Assembly (NCBI RefSeq): GCF_000756305.1
Contig: NZ_JRFE01000015.1
Location: 68,238-132,237, forward strand
Length of the DNA stretch: 64,000 bases
Direction: 5' to 3'
Origin: Myxosarcina sp. GI1
Lineage (GTDB): Bacteria > Cyanobacteriota > Cyanobacteriia > Cyanobacteriales > Xenococcaceae
Each line of letters starts with the position of its first letter. The first letter of the stretch is position 1. The notes under the pieces were generated by a model, which saw only the letters and a program-made list of their open reading frames with translations, ran no database searches and was not told where the DNA came from. A program made the position numbers and the translations under genes. This document shows, one piece after another, positions 1-9,287 of this stretch.

Positions 1-409
1 GAGCCGATAAACAATAACCAGTAAAGTTTAATAAATGCTTGTTTATTTAAATTTAAGTCGAGCGATGACTTTATTTTATCAATCGCCAGGCGACGGTAAT
101 TATTAAGGTAGTACAATGGCTAAACGTAAATTAAATTTAGAAATTTACTGAAAATTTATTATTTACTGCTAGACGTTATTATTAAAAGGCTTGTTCCAAA
201 TACACTACTCTTAGTAAAAAGACGTTGCATCATATTGGATGGTGATAATAATTGACGGGGAGACGCAGGGAATAATTTGAATGTTGCTGAAAAAATTATC
301 CCCCAACTATGAGATGTCAGTAAAAATACTAAAAACTGCCATAGTCTACACACAATGTTAGTTTTCCTCGATAATTAATAACTGTTCTCGATCGAATACC
401 AATCTATCC
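1..409. other. Left-edge intergenic region
   Basis: This AT-rich stretch precedes the cobalamin gene. I see no convincing coding region. The only longer open frame, on the minus strand at 159-353, has low-complexity hydrophobic sequence and no family resemblance. I looked for a cobalamin riboswitch (B12 box) upstream of the CobJ-CbiG gene and could not recognise one. No Shine-Dalgarno sequence is obvious before the TTG start at 410. Confidence 0.5.
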
Positions 410-2254
410 TTGTTAAATTCTAGTTTTGAACCATTTCAACCACTTGCAGCGATCGCTACCAATCAAACAGCCGCTCGAATTCTGCAACCTTTGTGTCAAA
501 CTACGGAAGCAACTTTATGGCTACCCGAATCTGTAGAAAAGACACAAAATGCCCAATATTACCATTCAAGTCTTAAAAAACATCTTACTTCAATTTGGAC
601 ATCTCACAAAGCAATTGTTTTTTGTCTGGCTGCTGGTGCGGTAGTGCGCTTAATTGCTCCATTATTAGCAGACAAACAAAACGATCCTGCAATAGTAGTT
701 ATCGATAGCTTGGGGCGTTATGTTATAAGTCTATGTGGCGGACATCAAGGCGGTGCAGACTTACTGACCCAACTGATTGCCGATACTATCGGAGCGGTAC
801 CAGTAGTTACGGGAGCGGCTAGCAGTTGCAAATTACCCGCGATCGATACTCTAGGTGTTCCTTACGGTTGGCGTAAAGGTGAGGGAGACTGGACGGGAGT
901 AATGGCAGCAGCAGCCAGAGGCGAAACCGTACAGGTAATTCAAGAAGTGGGTAATACACTATGGCAAGAACATCTCCCAGAGCAACATTCGTTTAGTTTT
1001 GACTTTTCTGAAATTAAGCCTCAGGCTCGTATTTGGATAAGTCTTACCCAAAGAAAATTTGCCCCTAAGTCTGATTTTCCCAAAGTACAGTGGCATCCTA
1101 GAGTCTTGTGGGTAGGTATTGGTTGCGAGAGAGGTACTTCTAGGCAATTAATAGAAACGGCTATTAATACCACTTGTCAGAAATATCATCTAGCTAAAGA
1201 CGCGATCGCGGGAATTGCCAGTATCGATATTAAATCCGACGAAACGGGAATTTTAGAACTATGTGGCAATCTTTCCCTGCCGTTTAAAACTTTTACTGCC
1301 GAACAGTTACGTCAGGTGACAGTACCTACACCTTCTAATGTTGTGGCTAATGAAGTTGGTACGCCAAGCGTTGCCGAAGCTGCTGCTATCTTGGCAGCTA
1401 ATAACCAAGAATTGCTAGTTACCAAACAGATATTTAAAGGCGATAACGAACCTGGAGCGGTTACTGTAGCGATCGCGCAAGCCGAGCTAGAATATACGGG
1501 ACGTACTGGCAAACTGTTTTTAGTCGGTATTGGTCCTGGTAGTTTAGATCAAATTACGCCTGCGGCAAAAACTGCGATTACCTCTGCCGATGCAATTATC
1601 GGTTACTCTCTCTATACCGAATTAATTGAACCCTTACAGCGTGTAGGACAAATTATTGAATCTTTACCCATTACTCAAGAAAAACAAAGAGCGCGACGAG
1701 CTATAGAACTAGCGCAGTGGGGTTTAACTGTTGCCGTGATTTCTTCTGGTGACTGTGGTATCTACGGTATGGCAGGTTTGGTGTTAGAAGCTTTACAAGC
1801 CGATAACTGGGATGGTAAAACCCCTCAAGTACAAATATTTCCTGGTATTTCCGCTTTACAAGCGGCAGCATCTAGAGCGGGCGCACCTTTAATGCACGAT
1901 TTTTGTGCTATCAGTCTCAGTGACTTATTGACTCCTTGGGAAGTAATTACCAAACGTCTGCAAGCCGCAGCGCAGGGAGACTTTATTGTGGCAATTTATA
2001 ACCCGCGATCGCAAAAACGCACCCAGCAAATTATTACCGCACGGGAAATATTTTTACAGCATCGTCCGTCAAATACCCCTGTGGCGATCGTTCGAGAGGC
2101 TTATCGAGATAACGAACAAGTTACTTTGACTACATTAGAAAAAATGTTAGAAGCTCCGATAGATATGCTAACCACAGTAATTATCGGCAATAACAATACT
2201 CGTAACTATGCTAACTGGATGATTACTCCCAGAGGTTATTCGGTAAATGTTTAG
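410..2254 (+). CDS. cobJ: CbiG-CobJ fusion: precorrin-3B C17-methyltransferase
   Basis: This is a cobalamin-pathway fusion protein of 614 residues. The N-terminal part (about 1-345) is CbiG-like: it has the motif AAGAVVRLIAPLL near residue 75, typical of the CbiG N domain, and a CbiG C domain beginning around VLWVGIGCERGTS near 235. The C-terminal part (about 367-614) is a SAM-dependent tetrapyrrole methylase of the CobJ/CbiH type: it starts with LFLVGIGPGS and has ISSGDCGIYGMAGL and VAIYNPRS. CobJ/CbiH methylates C17 and contracts the corrin ring; CbiG opens the delta-lactone in the anaerobic route. The fused arrangement is known from cyanobacteria. The start is a TTG; no upstream ATG is in frame, so the exact N-terminus is uncertain. 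It is the only corrin gene in the window. Confidence 0.93.
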   Translation: MLNSSFEPFQPLAAIATNQTAARILQPLCQTTEATLWLPESVEKTQNAQYYHSSLKKHLTSIWTSHKAIVFCLAAGAVVRLIAPLLADKQNDPAIVVIDSLGRYVISLCGGHQGGADLLTQLIADTIGAVPVVTGAASSCKLPAIDTLGVPYGWRKGEGDWTGVMAAAARGETVQVIQEVGNTLWQEHLPEQHSFSFDFSEIKPQARIWISLTQRKFAPKSDFPKVQWHPRVLWVGIGCERGTSRQLIETAINTTCQKYHLAKDAIAGIASIDIKSDETGILELCGNLSLPFKTFTAEQLRQVTVPTPSNVVANEVGTPSVAEAAAILAANNQELLVTKQIFKGDNEPGAVTVAIAQAELEYTGRTGKLFLVGIGPGSLDQITPAAKTAITSADAIIGYSLYTELIEPLQRVGQIIESLPITQEKQRARRAIELAQWGLTVAVISSGDCGIYGMAGLVLEALQADNWDGKTPQVQIFPGISALQAAASRAGAPLMHDFCAISLSDLLTPWEVITKRLQAAAQGDFIVAIYNPRSQKRTQQIITAREIFLQHRPSNTPVAIVREAYRDNEQVTLTTLEKMLEAPIDMLTTVIIGNNNTRNYANWMITPRGYSVNV

Positions 2255-2467
2255 TTGAGACCAAATAAACACTATCGCGAACGCATTTCAATTGGAGTAC
2301 AGAAGAAATAGTTTTATTGCTTCAACAGCCGTTTCAATAACATGTATACAAAAGCTATCAGTATTATTGATGATTAAATATAGTGACCGCACTGTCACTA
2401 CAAACTTTAGTAAGATCGACTCAAATTTAAAAATTTCTGATTTTTACGAAGATGTAAAGTCTACCAA

Positions 2468-3577
2468 CTAAATTGTTTTGACGCGATCGCTATCTATGTA
2501 TTTAGAGTGCAACTGATGTTCTTCAGCAAGAAGTTTAGGTTTAATGTAGAGATTTTCTAGCAATACGCCGCCTCCTGCAACCCAAGGGGGAACGATTAGC
2601 GCACCGATAATACCCAGTACCTGCGCTCCACCTAAAACTGCTAGTAGTTGATATAGTGGGGGAACCTTGACCGAACTACCAACTAATAGCGGATCGAGTA
2701 AATAAGTTTCTAAATTCTGCACGATCGCGAATAGCAAGATTACCCAAACAAAAGTCAAGCCTCCTTGAGCGATCGCCACAATTAAAGCAGGTATTGCCCC
2801 TAAAATTGGTCCAAAAAAGGGGATTAGATTAGTAAAGCCAGCAATTACGCCCAAACCTAACGCCAATTCCGACATTCCCAAAAATCTTAGAGAGATGCTA
2901 ATTACCGTACCTAAAATAGCCGAAACTAAGATTCGTCCTTGAATATAGCCTCCCATTCTCTTACCCACTGGCTGTATTTGATCCGCCAGCTTTTGATTCC
3001 AGGGGTAGGGAAACAAATTAAAAATATCTCCCAGCAGTTGTTTAGAACCAGACAGCATGTATGCTGAGAGTAACAAGGCTAAAAAGAGGCTGAAAACGCT
3101 GCCGATAATACCTCTGGTAACGCCATAAGAACGAACTACCAGTTGTTGACTGGAACGAATTGCCCAAGATGCCAAACCCTGAATATCTAAGAACTGACTG
3201 ATAATACTAGGGGTACCTGGTTCACTGATGCCAAAGCGCATTGCTAAATTTTCCAGCAGCGATCGCAATGTTTCTAAATAGAGAGGAAGTTTGCCAATCA
3301 AACGCTCTATTTGTTGGGCAACTGTCGGACCTACTATTAGTCCAAATCCTGTAAGCGCACCAATTAAACCCAAATATACCAGCAAAACTGCCAGCCAGCG
3401 CGGTACACCCAATTTATGCACGAGATTAACGCTTGGTGCCAAGGTAGCAGCTATAACTACCGAAATCATCAACACCACGATCAAACTTCTCAACTGCCAT
3501 AGCAGTATTACCGATAAAATAACTGTCGTAACTAGCAGAATGTTAGTGACAGAAAGATTAGTACGTTTATCTGACAT
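2468..3577 (-). CDS. AI-2E family transporter (PerM/UPF0118 type)
   Basis: A 369-residue polytopic membrane protein of the PerM/AI-2E exporter superfamily. It has N-terminal paired hydrophobic segments (about residues 10-50), a third near 65-90, a soluble amphipathic stretch rich in leucine (about 95-145), and four or five further membrane segments after residue 155. The conserved C-terminal part includes GFTNLIPFFGPILGAIPA near 250 and the LLVGSSVKVPPL region, both diagnostic of the family. Substrates in cyanobacteria are not established; in other bacteria, members export autoinducer-2 or act in Na+/H+ exchange. The start is ATG. It is transcribed toward the cobalamin gene and follows the metallo-beta-lactamase-fold gene in the same orientation by 66 bases, so the two may be co-transcribed. 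Confidence 0.9.
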   Translation of the reverse strand: MSDKRTNLSVTNILLVTTVILSVILLWQLRSLIVVLMISVVIAATLAPSVNLVHKLGVPRWLAVLLVYLGLIGALTGFGLIVGPTVAQQIERLIGKLPLYLETLRSLLENLAMRFGISEPGTPSIISQFLDIQGLASWAIRSSQQLVVRSYGVTRGIIGSVFSLFLALLLSAYMLSGSKQLLGDIFNLFPYPWNQKLADQIQPVGKRMGGYIQGRILVSAILGTVISISLRFLGMSELALGLGVIAGFTNLIPFFGPILGAIPALIVAIAQGGLTFVWVILLFAIVQNLETYLLDPLLVGSSVKVPPLYQLLAVLGGAQVLGIIGALIVPPWVAGGGVLLENLYIKPKLLAEEHQLHSKYIDSDRVKTI

Positions 3578-3643
3578 ATAAATTGCGTTTAACCGCGAAA
3601 TAATTTAGCAGAATAGCCTGTTATTAGCAAAATAGCTATTGTT

Positions 3644-4405
3644 TTAGACCAAAGATAGTTCGATATTTTCTCCCGACTCAAGATTTATGGCTTTGGTACT
3701 GAGATTATTTTGTTGCAGCATTTGATTTATTTCTGCTTCGCTACCCTCTGCCTGCAAAATAGCAGGAATAAAGCCTTCAAACTCTATATCTCCACCTGCG
3801 GCAGTAGATAATAAAACTTGGGGCTTTAAACGCTTACAAATATCCAAAGCCGTTTCTTGTCCTTTGATTACCGCACCAATTACAGGTAACTTCAAGCTAA
3901 TAAATGGGGTAATAATAACATCTATAGGAGCGGCTTCAGAAAGTGAATCGTCATGATGACCGTGAGGTTCGTAATAAATATTTTTACCCGACTTTAATCC
4001 TTTGATAATATAACCATTTTCAACAAGTGTGGGTCCGATGGGCGATCCAGGTACGGCTTGAATTTCTATTTTGTCTTGCCAGGTAAAGCTCTGTCCGTGT
4101 TCTAAGGTGTTTATATTGTGGTAGTCGAGTTTCTCTACTACTTTGGCTGCATTAAGAGAGGCAACTACGGGAAGATCGCGATCGAGTTGTTTGAGAGTGG
4201 GTGGATGGGCATGATCTTCTAATCCCTGCGAGAGCAAGATCAAGTCAACATCTTCAGGAATAGGATAGGTGTTATTTTTTTTGCCTTTAAACAACCAAGC
4301 CTGATTGCTAAAAACCAGATCGTCTACAAACCAGGGATCTAAAAGTATTCTGGTGTCGTCGTGTTCTATCAGCCAGGTGTTGCTATCAAAATGTGTAAGC
4401 TGCAT
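3644..4405 (-). CDS. Metallo-beta-lactamase-fold protein with degenerate metal motif
   Basis: A 253-residue MBL-fold protein of the UlaG-like type, seen from the opening pattern (MQLTHFDSNTWLIEHDDTRILLDPWF) of short beta strands ending in an LLDPW aspartate, and from the later HGHHDDS segment. The canonical HxHxDH metal loop is replaced by SQGLEDHAHPP at about residues 59-69, so the first two histidines are absent while the DH pair and a further histidine are kept. Cyanobacterial genomes carry similar MBL-fold proteins of unknown substrate; catalytic competence is not assured here. It is divergent from the methyltransferase gene, with 65 bases between the start codons, and may share a transcript with the downstream AI-2E transporter gene. 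Confidence 0.85.
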   Translation of the reverse strand: MQLTHFDSNTWLIEHDDTRILLDPWFVDDLVFSNQAWLFKGKKNNTYPIPEDVDLILLSQGLEDHAHPPTLKQLDRDLPVVASLNAAKVVEKLDYHNINTLEHGQSFTWQDKIEIQAVPGSPIGPTLVENGYIIKGLKSGKNIYYEPHGHHDDSLSEAAPIDVIITPFISLKLPVIGAVIKGQETALDICKRLKPQVLLSTAAGGDIEFEGFIPAILQAEGSEAEINQMLQQNNLSTKAINLESGENIELSLV

Positions 4406-4470
4406 CGAGTCAATATATGTAAATTACTATTAATATTTTTATTGTAAATATATTTTAAGAAATCTAAACT

Positions 4471-5124
4471 ATGAGCGATCGCAATATCGGTAGAGTTCAA
4501 GAGTTGGCTCAAAAATATTACGCTCGTCAGGATGCAACGGGCTGGTTTGAAGAACTGTATTCTTTAGCCGAGGGAGATATTGGGGCAATTCCCTGGGCAA
4601 AATTGACGGTAAATCCTCATTTAGCCGACTGGCTCGAACAGAATAGAATTAAAGGCCAAGGAAGAACTGCTTTGGTAATTGGCTGTGGTTTGGGTGACGA
4701 TGCCGAAGCTTTAGCTAACTTCGACTTTGAAGTAACGGCATTTGACGTTTCTCATAGCGCGATCGCCTGGTGCAATCGTCGCTTTCCCAATTCATCGGTA
4801 AACTATCTCAGAGACGATTTGCTACAGCCACAAGTTTTAGTTGGTAAAAAATTTGATTTTGTTTTAGAAGCTTACACCATTCAAGCTTTACCCGCCGATA
4901 TTAGAATTCAGGCGATCGCTAATATCCCTCGCTTTCTCGCTCCAGATGGTAAATTATTAGTCATTTGTCGTGGTAGAGAAATCGACGAACCAGCCAATGA
5001 ACTACCCTATCCACTAACTAAAACCGAACTGGCTTATTTTGAAGAGTTGGGTTTGCAGCAGGTTAGTTTTGAAGAGTGTGGTGACTCTCAAGTCAGAAGG
5101 TTTCGCATTGTTTATACGAAGTAA
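4471..5124 (+). CDS. Class I SAM-dependent methyltransferase
   Basis: A 217-residue Rossmann-type methyltransferase. Motif I is ALVIGCGLGDDAEALA (about residues 70-85), followed by an acidic motif II at VTAFDVSHSAIAWC, where the aspartate would bind SAM ribose, and a post-I segment FDFVLEAYTIQAL (about 128-140). The sequence suggests the thiopurine/tellurite type of small-molecule methyltransferase, but the acceptor cannot be told. The ATG start overlaps a HIP1 octamer (ATGAGCGATCGC), which is common in this genome. It is divergent from the MBL-fold gene. Confidence 0.87.
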   Translation: MSDRNIGRVQELAQKYYARQDATGWFEELYSLAEGDIGAIPWAKLTVNPHLADWLEQNRIKGQGRTALVIGCGLGDDAEALANFDFEVTAFDVSHSAIAWCNRRFPNSSVNYLRDDLLQPQVLVGKKFDFVLEAYTIQALPADIRIQAIANIPRFLAPDGKLLVICRGREIDEPANELPYPLTKTELAYFEELGLQQVSFEECGDSQVRRFRIVYTK

Positions 5125-5443
5125 TATGAAATACTTAATTGTTTGCTACCAATGGTATTGTCTTTGGCTTTAAGCTTTTTATTTTTACCTCATCTTTCTA
5201 AATGTAGCGTTCTTTTTTAGATTTCATATAACAAGCTATTATGCGATTTTTATTCTCAATTTATTTATAAACAGCAACTAAAAATTATTTGAGATCGAAA
5301 TGAAGTAAACAAAAAATAGCGATTGCTCTTGAAATTTGAAGCGATCGCCTGAAATCATAAATTTATTTACAGCAATATCTTTGGCTTTTTCCGAGTTTAT
5401 CTTATGTATTATTAAAGACTAACATTTGTAGCTCTAAGAGTTG
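5125..5443. other. Gene-free convergent spacer
   Basis: This 319-base AT-rich spacer lies between two convergent genes. It holds a HIP1 octamer near 5341 and poly-T stretches, but I see no strong stem-loop with a T tract and no coding region. Confidence 0.5.
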
Positions 5444-6268
5444 CTATAGTTGCGAGTTAAAAATAACTCCAAAATTATCGGCACTAAGATGGTCGGCGTT
5501 TACGCTAGATAAAAAAGCTAATTTTTCATCGTCTGCACTGATTACTGTACCGCTATATTTTTGAGTTAGTTCGATGTCTTTGTAACTCAAACCTCCACCC
5601 AGACTAATGTAATCTTTGTCAACCTCAAAGTCTTTAATTTGGTCATAACCATTTCCTGATGCGATTAGAAATTTATCGTAACCTTTACCGCCATCAATCC
5701 AATCGTTGCCTTTACCGCCATCAATCCAGTCGTTTCCTTTACCACCGTAGATGGTATCGTATCCTTCGCCGCCATAAGCCTTAATATTGACAGCAGTGTA
5801 TCTAGCATCGAGCCAGTCATTGCCTTCTCCACCTGCGATGTAAACTTGTTTCACATCAGTACCAGACAGGTCTTTTACCGTGATAGTATCGTCTCCGCCA
5901 AGACCATTGAGTTCAAACTTTTCGACGTTATTGGCATCTACACTAAAAGGTACCAAGTTTATTCTTTGAAATAAGGCTTGATGTCCCTTAGCTTCTAACT
6001 CAAATTCATCTCCTGCATCCGCACCATTTATTCGGGAAATATCGTAATCTTTACCACCTTCATTAATATCGCTACCATCACCATTATTCCAAACAAAGAG
6101 ATCGTTTCCTTTACCACCAAATTTACGATCACTTCCTCGATCGCCAATTAGAGTGTCGTTTCCTTTTAAACCTTTAAGAAAATCGTCACCGTCACCACCA
6201 CGAAGTAGATCTTCTTTTTTAGTTCCAATAATTTTATTATTGCGATTGTCGCCTATTGTTGTAACCAT
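5444..6268 (-). CDS. RTX (haemolysin-type calcium-binding) repeat protein
   Basis: A 274-residue protein with glycine/aspartate-rich nonapeptide repeats of the GGxGxDxux type, in two blocks: roughly residues 15-60 (for example GGDGDDFLKGLKGNDTLIG) and 145-205 (for example GGKGNDWIDGGKGNDWIDGG). Such repeats fold as calcium-binding parallel beta rolls in secreted proteins. There is no signal peptide, as expected for type I secretion, where the signal is C-terminal. Two adjacent repeats are nearly identical at the DNA level (about 5687-5740), suggesting recent expansion. No ABC exporter or membrane-fusion gene is nearby and no catalytic domain is visible, so its job is unknown. A purine-rich AAGAAGAAC precedes the ATG. 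Confidence 0.88.
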   Translation of the reverse strand: MVTTIGDNRNNKIIGTKKEDLLRGGDGDDFLKGLKGNDTLIGDRGSDRKFGGKGNDLFVWNNGDGSDINEGGKDYDISRINGADAGDEFELEAKGHQALFQRINLVPFSVDANNVEKFELNGLGGDDTITVKDLSGTDVKQVYIAGGEGNDWLDARYTAVNIKAYGGEGYDTIYGGKGNDWIDGGKGNDWIDGGKGYDKFLIASGNGYDQIKDFEVDKDYISLGGGLSYKDIELTQKYSGTVISADDEKLAFLSSVNADHLSADNFGVIFNSQL

Positions 6269-6448
6269 TTTTTGTTCTTCTTGATAAATTTTTTGACTAC
6301 AAATAAATAGTAAAAATCAATCGAGAATAACTAGAGATAAAAACAAATAAATGATTTTATCAGTTCAAAAATTTGCTTTTCTAATAGAAATAAATAAGTA
6401 TTTAAAGGTTTAAAAAATTAGCGATTGGTTGGCAGCTCTCCCTGGACA

Positions 6449-6483
6449 TAAAAAAAGATCGCCTCGTATACTAACAGGCGATC
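6449..6483 (-). terminator. Intrinsic terminator of ndhF1
   Basis: Read on the minus strand, arms GATCGCCT and AGGCGATC (6476-6483 and 6457-6464) enclose an 11-base loop and are followed directly by a run of seven T (6450-6456). It lies 36 bases beyond the ndhF1 stop codon. The stem is built on HIP1-like sequence. Confidence 0.85.
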
Positions 6484-6518
6484 GCAATAAAAATATTTTT
6501 ACCAGGAGGCTTATAGCT

Positions 6519-8555
6519 TTAAGAAGCGACTCCGAAAACTACTACAAAACCCAAAACCGCCGCAAAGATAATTAAGGCGTAGAATTGGGCGCGTCCGTTT
6601 TCAAAATACTTCAAGCCTTCACCACTAAGAACGGCTGCCAGTCCCGTTAGATTTACCGCACCATCGACAACGCGAGCATCTACTTCCATAATTTGTCTTG
6701 CCAGACGGCGACAGCCAAGAACGAAGACGTTATGGTAAATGTCGTCGAAGTACCACTTGTTAAGGGATAGTTTGTAAAGGGTAGGAATTTGTTTGGCGAT
6801 CGCCGAAGGATCGATTTTTTTCTGTAGATACATTAAAGAGGCGATAGTAATGCCAATTAGAGCAATCCCTACCGAATTACCAGCCATAATTAAAAACTCG
6901 GTGCGATCGAAATGGGTTGCCATTTCCATAGCTTGAGTTGCGGTTTCGCCAGGGGCATACACAAACTCTTCAAAGTAATTTTCCCAGGGACGACCCAGAA
7001 AACCAATAGCGGTAGAAGGTACGGCTAAGATTAACAATGGTAGAGCCATAGTCAATGGCGACTCGTGAGGAGTTTCGCTATGTCCGTGATGCTCGCTTTC
7101 TTCAGCATCCATTGCTCCAGGACCAAAAGCAACCCCAGAGTGAGTTAGCAAACTCTGACGGATACCTTCATCATTGCCGCGAAACTTACCTTCAAAAGTC
7201 ATAAAATACATGCGAAACATATAAAATGCCGTTATACCAGCAGTTGCCCAGCCAATAAACCAAAGAGCGGGGTTAGCTTCAAATGCCTGTCCGAGTATTT
7301 CGTCTTTCGACCAAAATCCAGCAAAGGGAGGAATACCGCAAATTGCTAGATTTCCCACAAAGAAAGTACCTGCGGTAATCGGCATGTATTTTCTTAAGCC
7401 GCCCATCATTCGCATATCCTGCGCCAAGTCTGGATTATGACCAACTACATCTTCCATACCGTGAATCACCGAACCCGAACAGAGAAACAGCATCGCTTTA
7501 AAATAAGCGTGGGTCATTAGGTGGAATAAACCAGCGGTATAGGAACCAATACCCATTGCCATTACCATGTAGCCAAGCTGGGAAATTGTCGAATAAGCCA
7601 GACCTTTTTTAATATCGTTTTGCGTCATGGCAATACTCGCACCCAAGAAAGCGGTAAACGCTCCCGTCCAGGCAATAGTGGTCATTGCCAAAGGAACATT
7701 TTCAAATACGGGATACATCCGCGCAATCAAAAATACACCAGCCGCTACCATCGTTGCTGCGTGGATCAATGCAGAAATTGGTGTAGGACCTTCCATTGCG
7801 TCTGGTAGCCAAACGTGGAGGGGAAACTGCGCCGATTTAGCAACGGGACCTAAAAAGACCAAAATTGCAAACAGAGTAGCCAAACCAGCACTTAAAGCAC
7901 CAGAGGCAACTAATTCGCTCAGGCGATCGCCCATGACTTCAAATTCAAAACTGCCAGTCGCCCAATACAAACCTAGCATCCCTAGCAACAAACCAAAGTC
8001 ACCGACACGGTTGGTGACAAAAGCTTTCTGACAGGCATCGGCAGCAGCTTTGCGATCGTACCAAAAGCCAATTAGCAGGTAGGAACACATCCCTACCAGT
8101 TCCCAAAAGATATATATTTGTACCAAGTTGGGGCTGATTACCAAACCCAACATTGAAGAACTAAAAATGCTTAAATAGGCATAAAAGCGTACATAACCAT
8201 CATCGTGCGCCATGTAGCCATCAGTATAGATCATCACCAAAAAAGCTACTGTAGTGACGATCGCCAGCATCACAGTAGTTAGATGGTCGATAGTGTAACC
8301 CATTGACAGGTGAAAATCCCCTGCTGCTGCCCATTCAATAGTACGGGTGTAAACTTCGTGTCCGTGAATCTGACTCCAAAGCAAGGCAAAGGATAATACC
8401 ATTGCCGCACCGAGAATAGAGACAATAAAAACGGCAACAATCTGACGGAGATTGTTAGTTGCCTTATTAAAAGAAATAAGTCCAATTCCTACCAACATTG
8501 CCCCCAACAAGGGCAAAACAGGAATCAGCCAAGCATATTGATAGAGGGGTTCCAT
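6519..8555 (-). CDS. ndhF1: NAD(P)H-quinone oxidoreductase subunit 5 (NdhF1)
   Basis: A 678-residue antiporter-like membrane subunit of NDH-1, of full length for the family. It has about 15-16 hydrophobic segments, the family motifs LPLLGAMLVG (start), FWELVGMCSYLLIGFW (about 150) and LHVWLPDAMEGPTPISALIHAATMV (about 245-270, including the proton-channel lysine/histidine surroundings), and a long amphipathic tail helix and final membrane segment after residue 590. It translocates protons at the distal end of NDH-1 in thylakoid membranes, in respiration and cyclic electron flow. It resembles the F1 type more than the CO2-uptake F3/F4 type: the second ndhF in this window, at 34999-36873, is shorter and clearly divergent. 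No ndhD1 lies beside it, unlike in several other cyanobacteria. Confidence 0.95.
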   Translation of the reverse strand: MEPLYQYAWLIPVLPLLGAMLVGIGLISFNKATNNLRQIVAVFIVSILGAAMVLSFALLWSQIHGHEVYTRTIEWAAAGDFHLSMGYTIDHLTTVMLAIVTTVAFLVMIYTDGYMAHDDGYVRFYAYLSIFSSSMLGLVISPNLVQIYIFWELVGMCSYLLIGFWYDRKAAADACQKAFVTNRVGDFGLLLGMLGLYWATGSFEFEVMGDRLSELVASGALSAGLATLFAILVFLGPVAKSAQFPLHVWLPDAMEGPTPISALIHAATMVAAGVFLIARMYPVFENVPLAMTTIAWTGAFTAFLGASIAMTQNDIKKGLAYSTISQLGYMVMAMGIGSYTAGLFHLMTHAYFKAMLFLCSGSVIHGMEDVVGHNPDLAQDMRMMGGLRKYMPITAGTFFVGNLAICGIPPFAGFWSKDEILGQAFEANPALWFIGWATAGITAFYMFRMYFMTFEGKFRGNDEGIRQSLLTHSGVAFGPGAMDAEESEHHGHSETPHESPLTMALPLLILAVPSTAIGFLGRPWENYFEEFVYAPGETATQAMEMATHFDRTEFLIMAGNSVGIALIGITIASLMYLQKKIDPSAIAKQIPTLYKLSLNKWYFDDIYHNVFVLGCRRLARQIMEVDARVVDGAVNLTGLAAVLSGEGLKYFENGRAQFYALIIFAAVLGFVVVFGVAS

Positions 8556-8692
8556 ATTTCAATCTATATTATTAATTGCTTCACTGCATTTTAACGACCG
8601 ACGCTAATCATTTTGACACATACATTTATTTAAAGATGTGTTTGATGTGTGATTTTAGGCTTTAGGCTTTAGGTGGTTAGTTAGTCAAACTT

Positions 8693-8710
8693 ACTTGCTA
8701 CTCGCTACTT
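8693..8710. repeat. Heptad repeat (ACTTGCT/ACTCGCT)
   Basis: Copies of the heptad ACTTGCT/ACTCGCT in tandem. Related tracts occur at 24044-24067, 51934-51950 and 52071-52087. This is in the style of cyanobacterial short tandemly repeated repetitive sequences. The tract contains the TAG stop codon (minus strand) of the neighbouring DCC-family gene. Confidence 0.7.
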
Positions 8711-9115
8711 ATTACTCCCTTGCCCACAACCAAACGGATAGCCTGTCTTATATGTATCTTCCCGTTTGCCAAACCAGCTATAGCGATTGTCTCTGATTTG
8801 TTCGTAGCTAAGATCTCCGAGCCATTTCATTCCTGGTATGGCACGATATGCCGCAATAAAAGCTTCTCCCATAGGCAACAAACGGGCAATTTCTTCTGCG
8901 GCTGCGCTACCCTGCCATCTTTGCTGCGGGCGATCGCCATCGATCAAAATCATTCCTGCTTCGCAATCTTCGGGGGTAATATTAAACTCAGCTAGAGTTT
9001 CTTTATCCTGCATAGGGATATAGTCAAAAATATCGCCGCGATCGTATTTTTCTAGTAATTGAGCAAAAGTGCTGCAAAGATTGCACTTGCCGTCATAAAT
9101 AACGTGATATTTCAT
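8705..9115 (-). CDS. Thiol-disulfide oxidoreductase, DCC family (DUF393)
   Basis: A 136-residue protein of the DCC (DUF393) family. It opens with YHVIYDGKCNLCSTFAQLL, whose DGxCxxC signature gives the family its name and is a CxxC redox site near residues 11-14. The rest follows the thioredoxin-like family layout, with DIFDYIPMQDKETLAEFNI and a C-terminal aromatic stretch. Members are predicted thiol-disulfide oxidoreductases; targets are unknown. The stop codon lies within a heptad repeat tract, so the last residues (about SNK) may derive from the repeat. It is a single gene, divergent from the antitoxin-like gene at 9288. Confidence 0.87.
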   Translation of the reverse strand: MKYHVIYDGKCNLCSTFAQLLEKYDRGDIFDYIPMQDKETLAEFNITPEDCEAGMILIDGDRPQQRWQGSAAAEEIARLLPMGEAFIAAYRAIPGMKWLGDLSYEQIRDNRYSWFGKREDTYKTGYPFGCGQGSNK

Positions 9116-9287
9116 ACCGAGTTAGTCTGCTTTTTTTATTTATCTTAGAGGGTCGATTGCTTTTATCAAGTCTCCCAAATAAAAAAATCTAAATTTATCT
9201 GGCTTGCAAATCAGAGTTTTATATAATTAGACTGAAAACCGCTATAAAATGAACTAATAGCAGTTTATCCTGTCTGCACTCATCATC

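Noticed and set aside
159-353. 64-codon minus-strand open frame at the left edge
   Set aside because: Hydrophobic and serine-rich by composition only; no ribosome-binding site, no motif.
1-409. Cobalamin riboswitch before the CobJ-CbiG gene
   Set aside because: No B12 box or recognisable stem arrangement was found.
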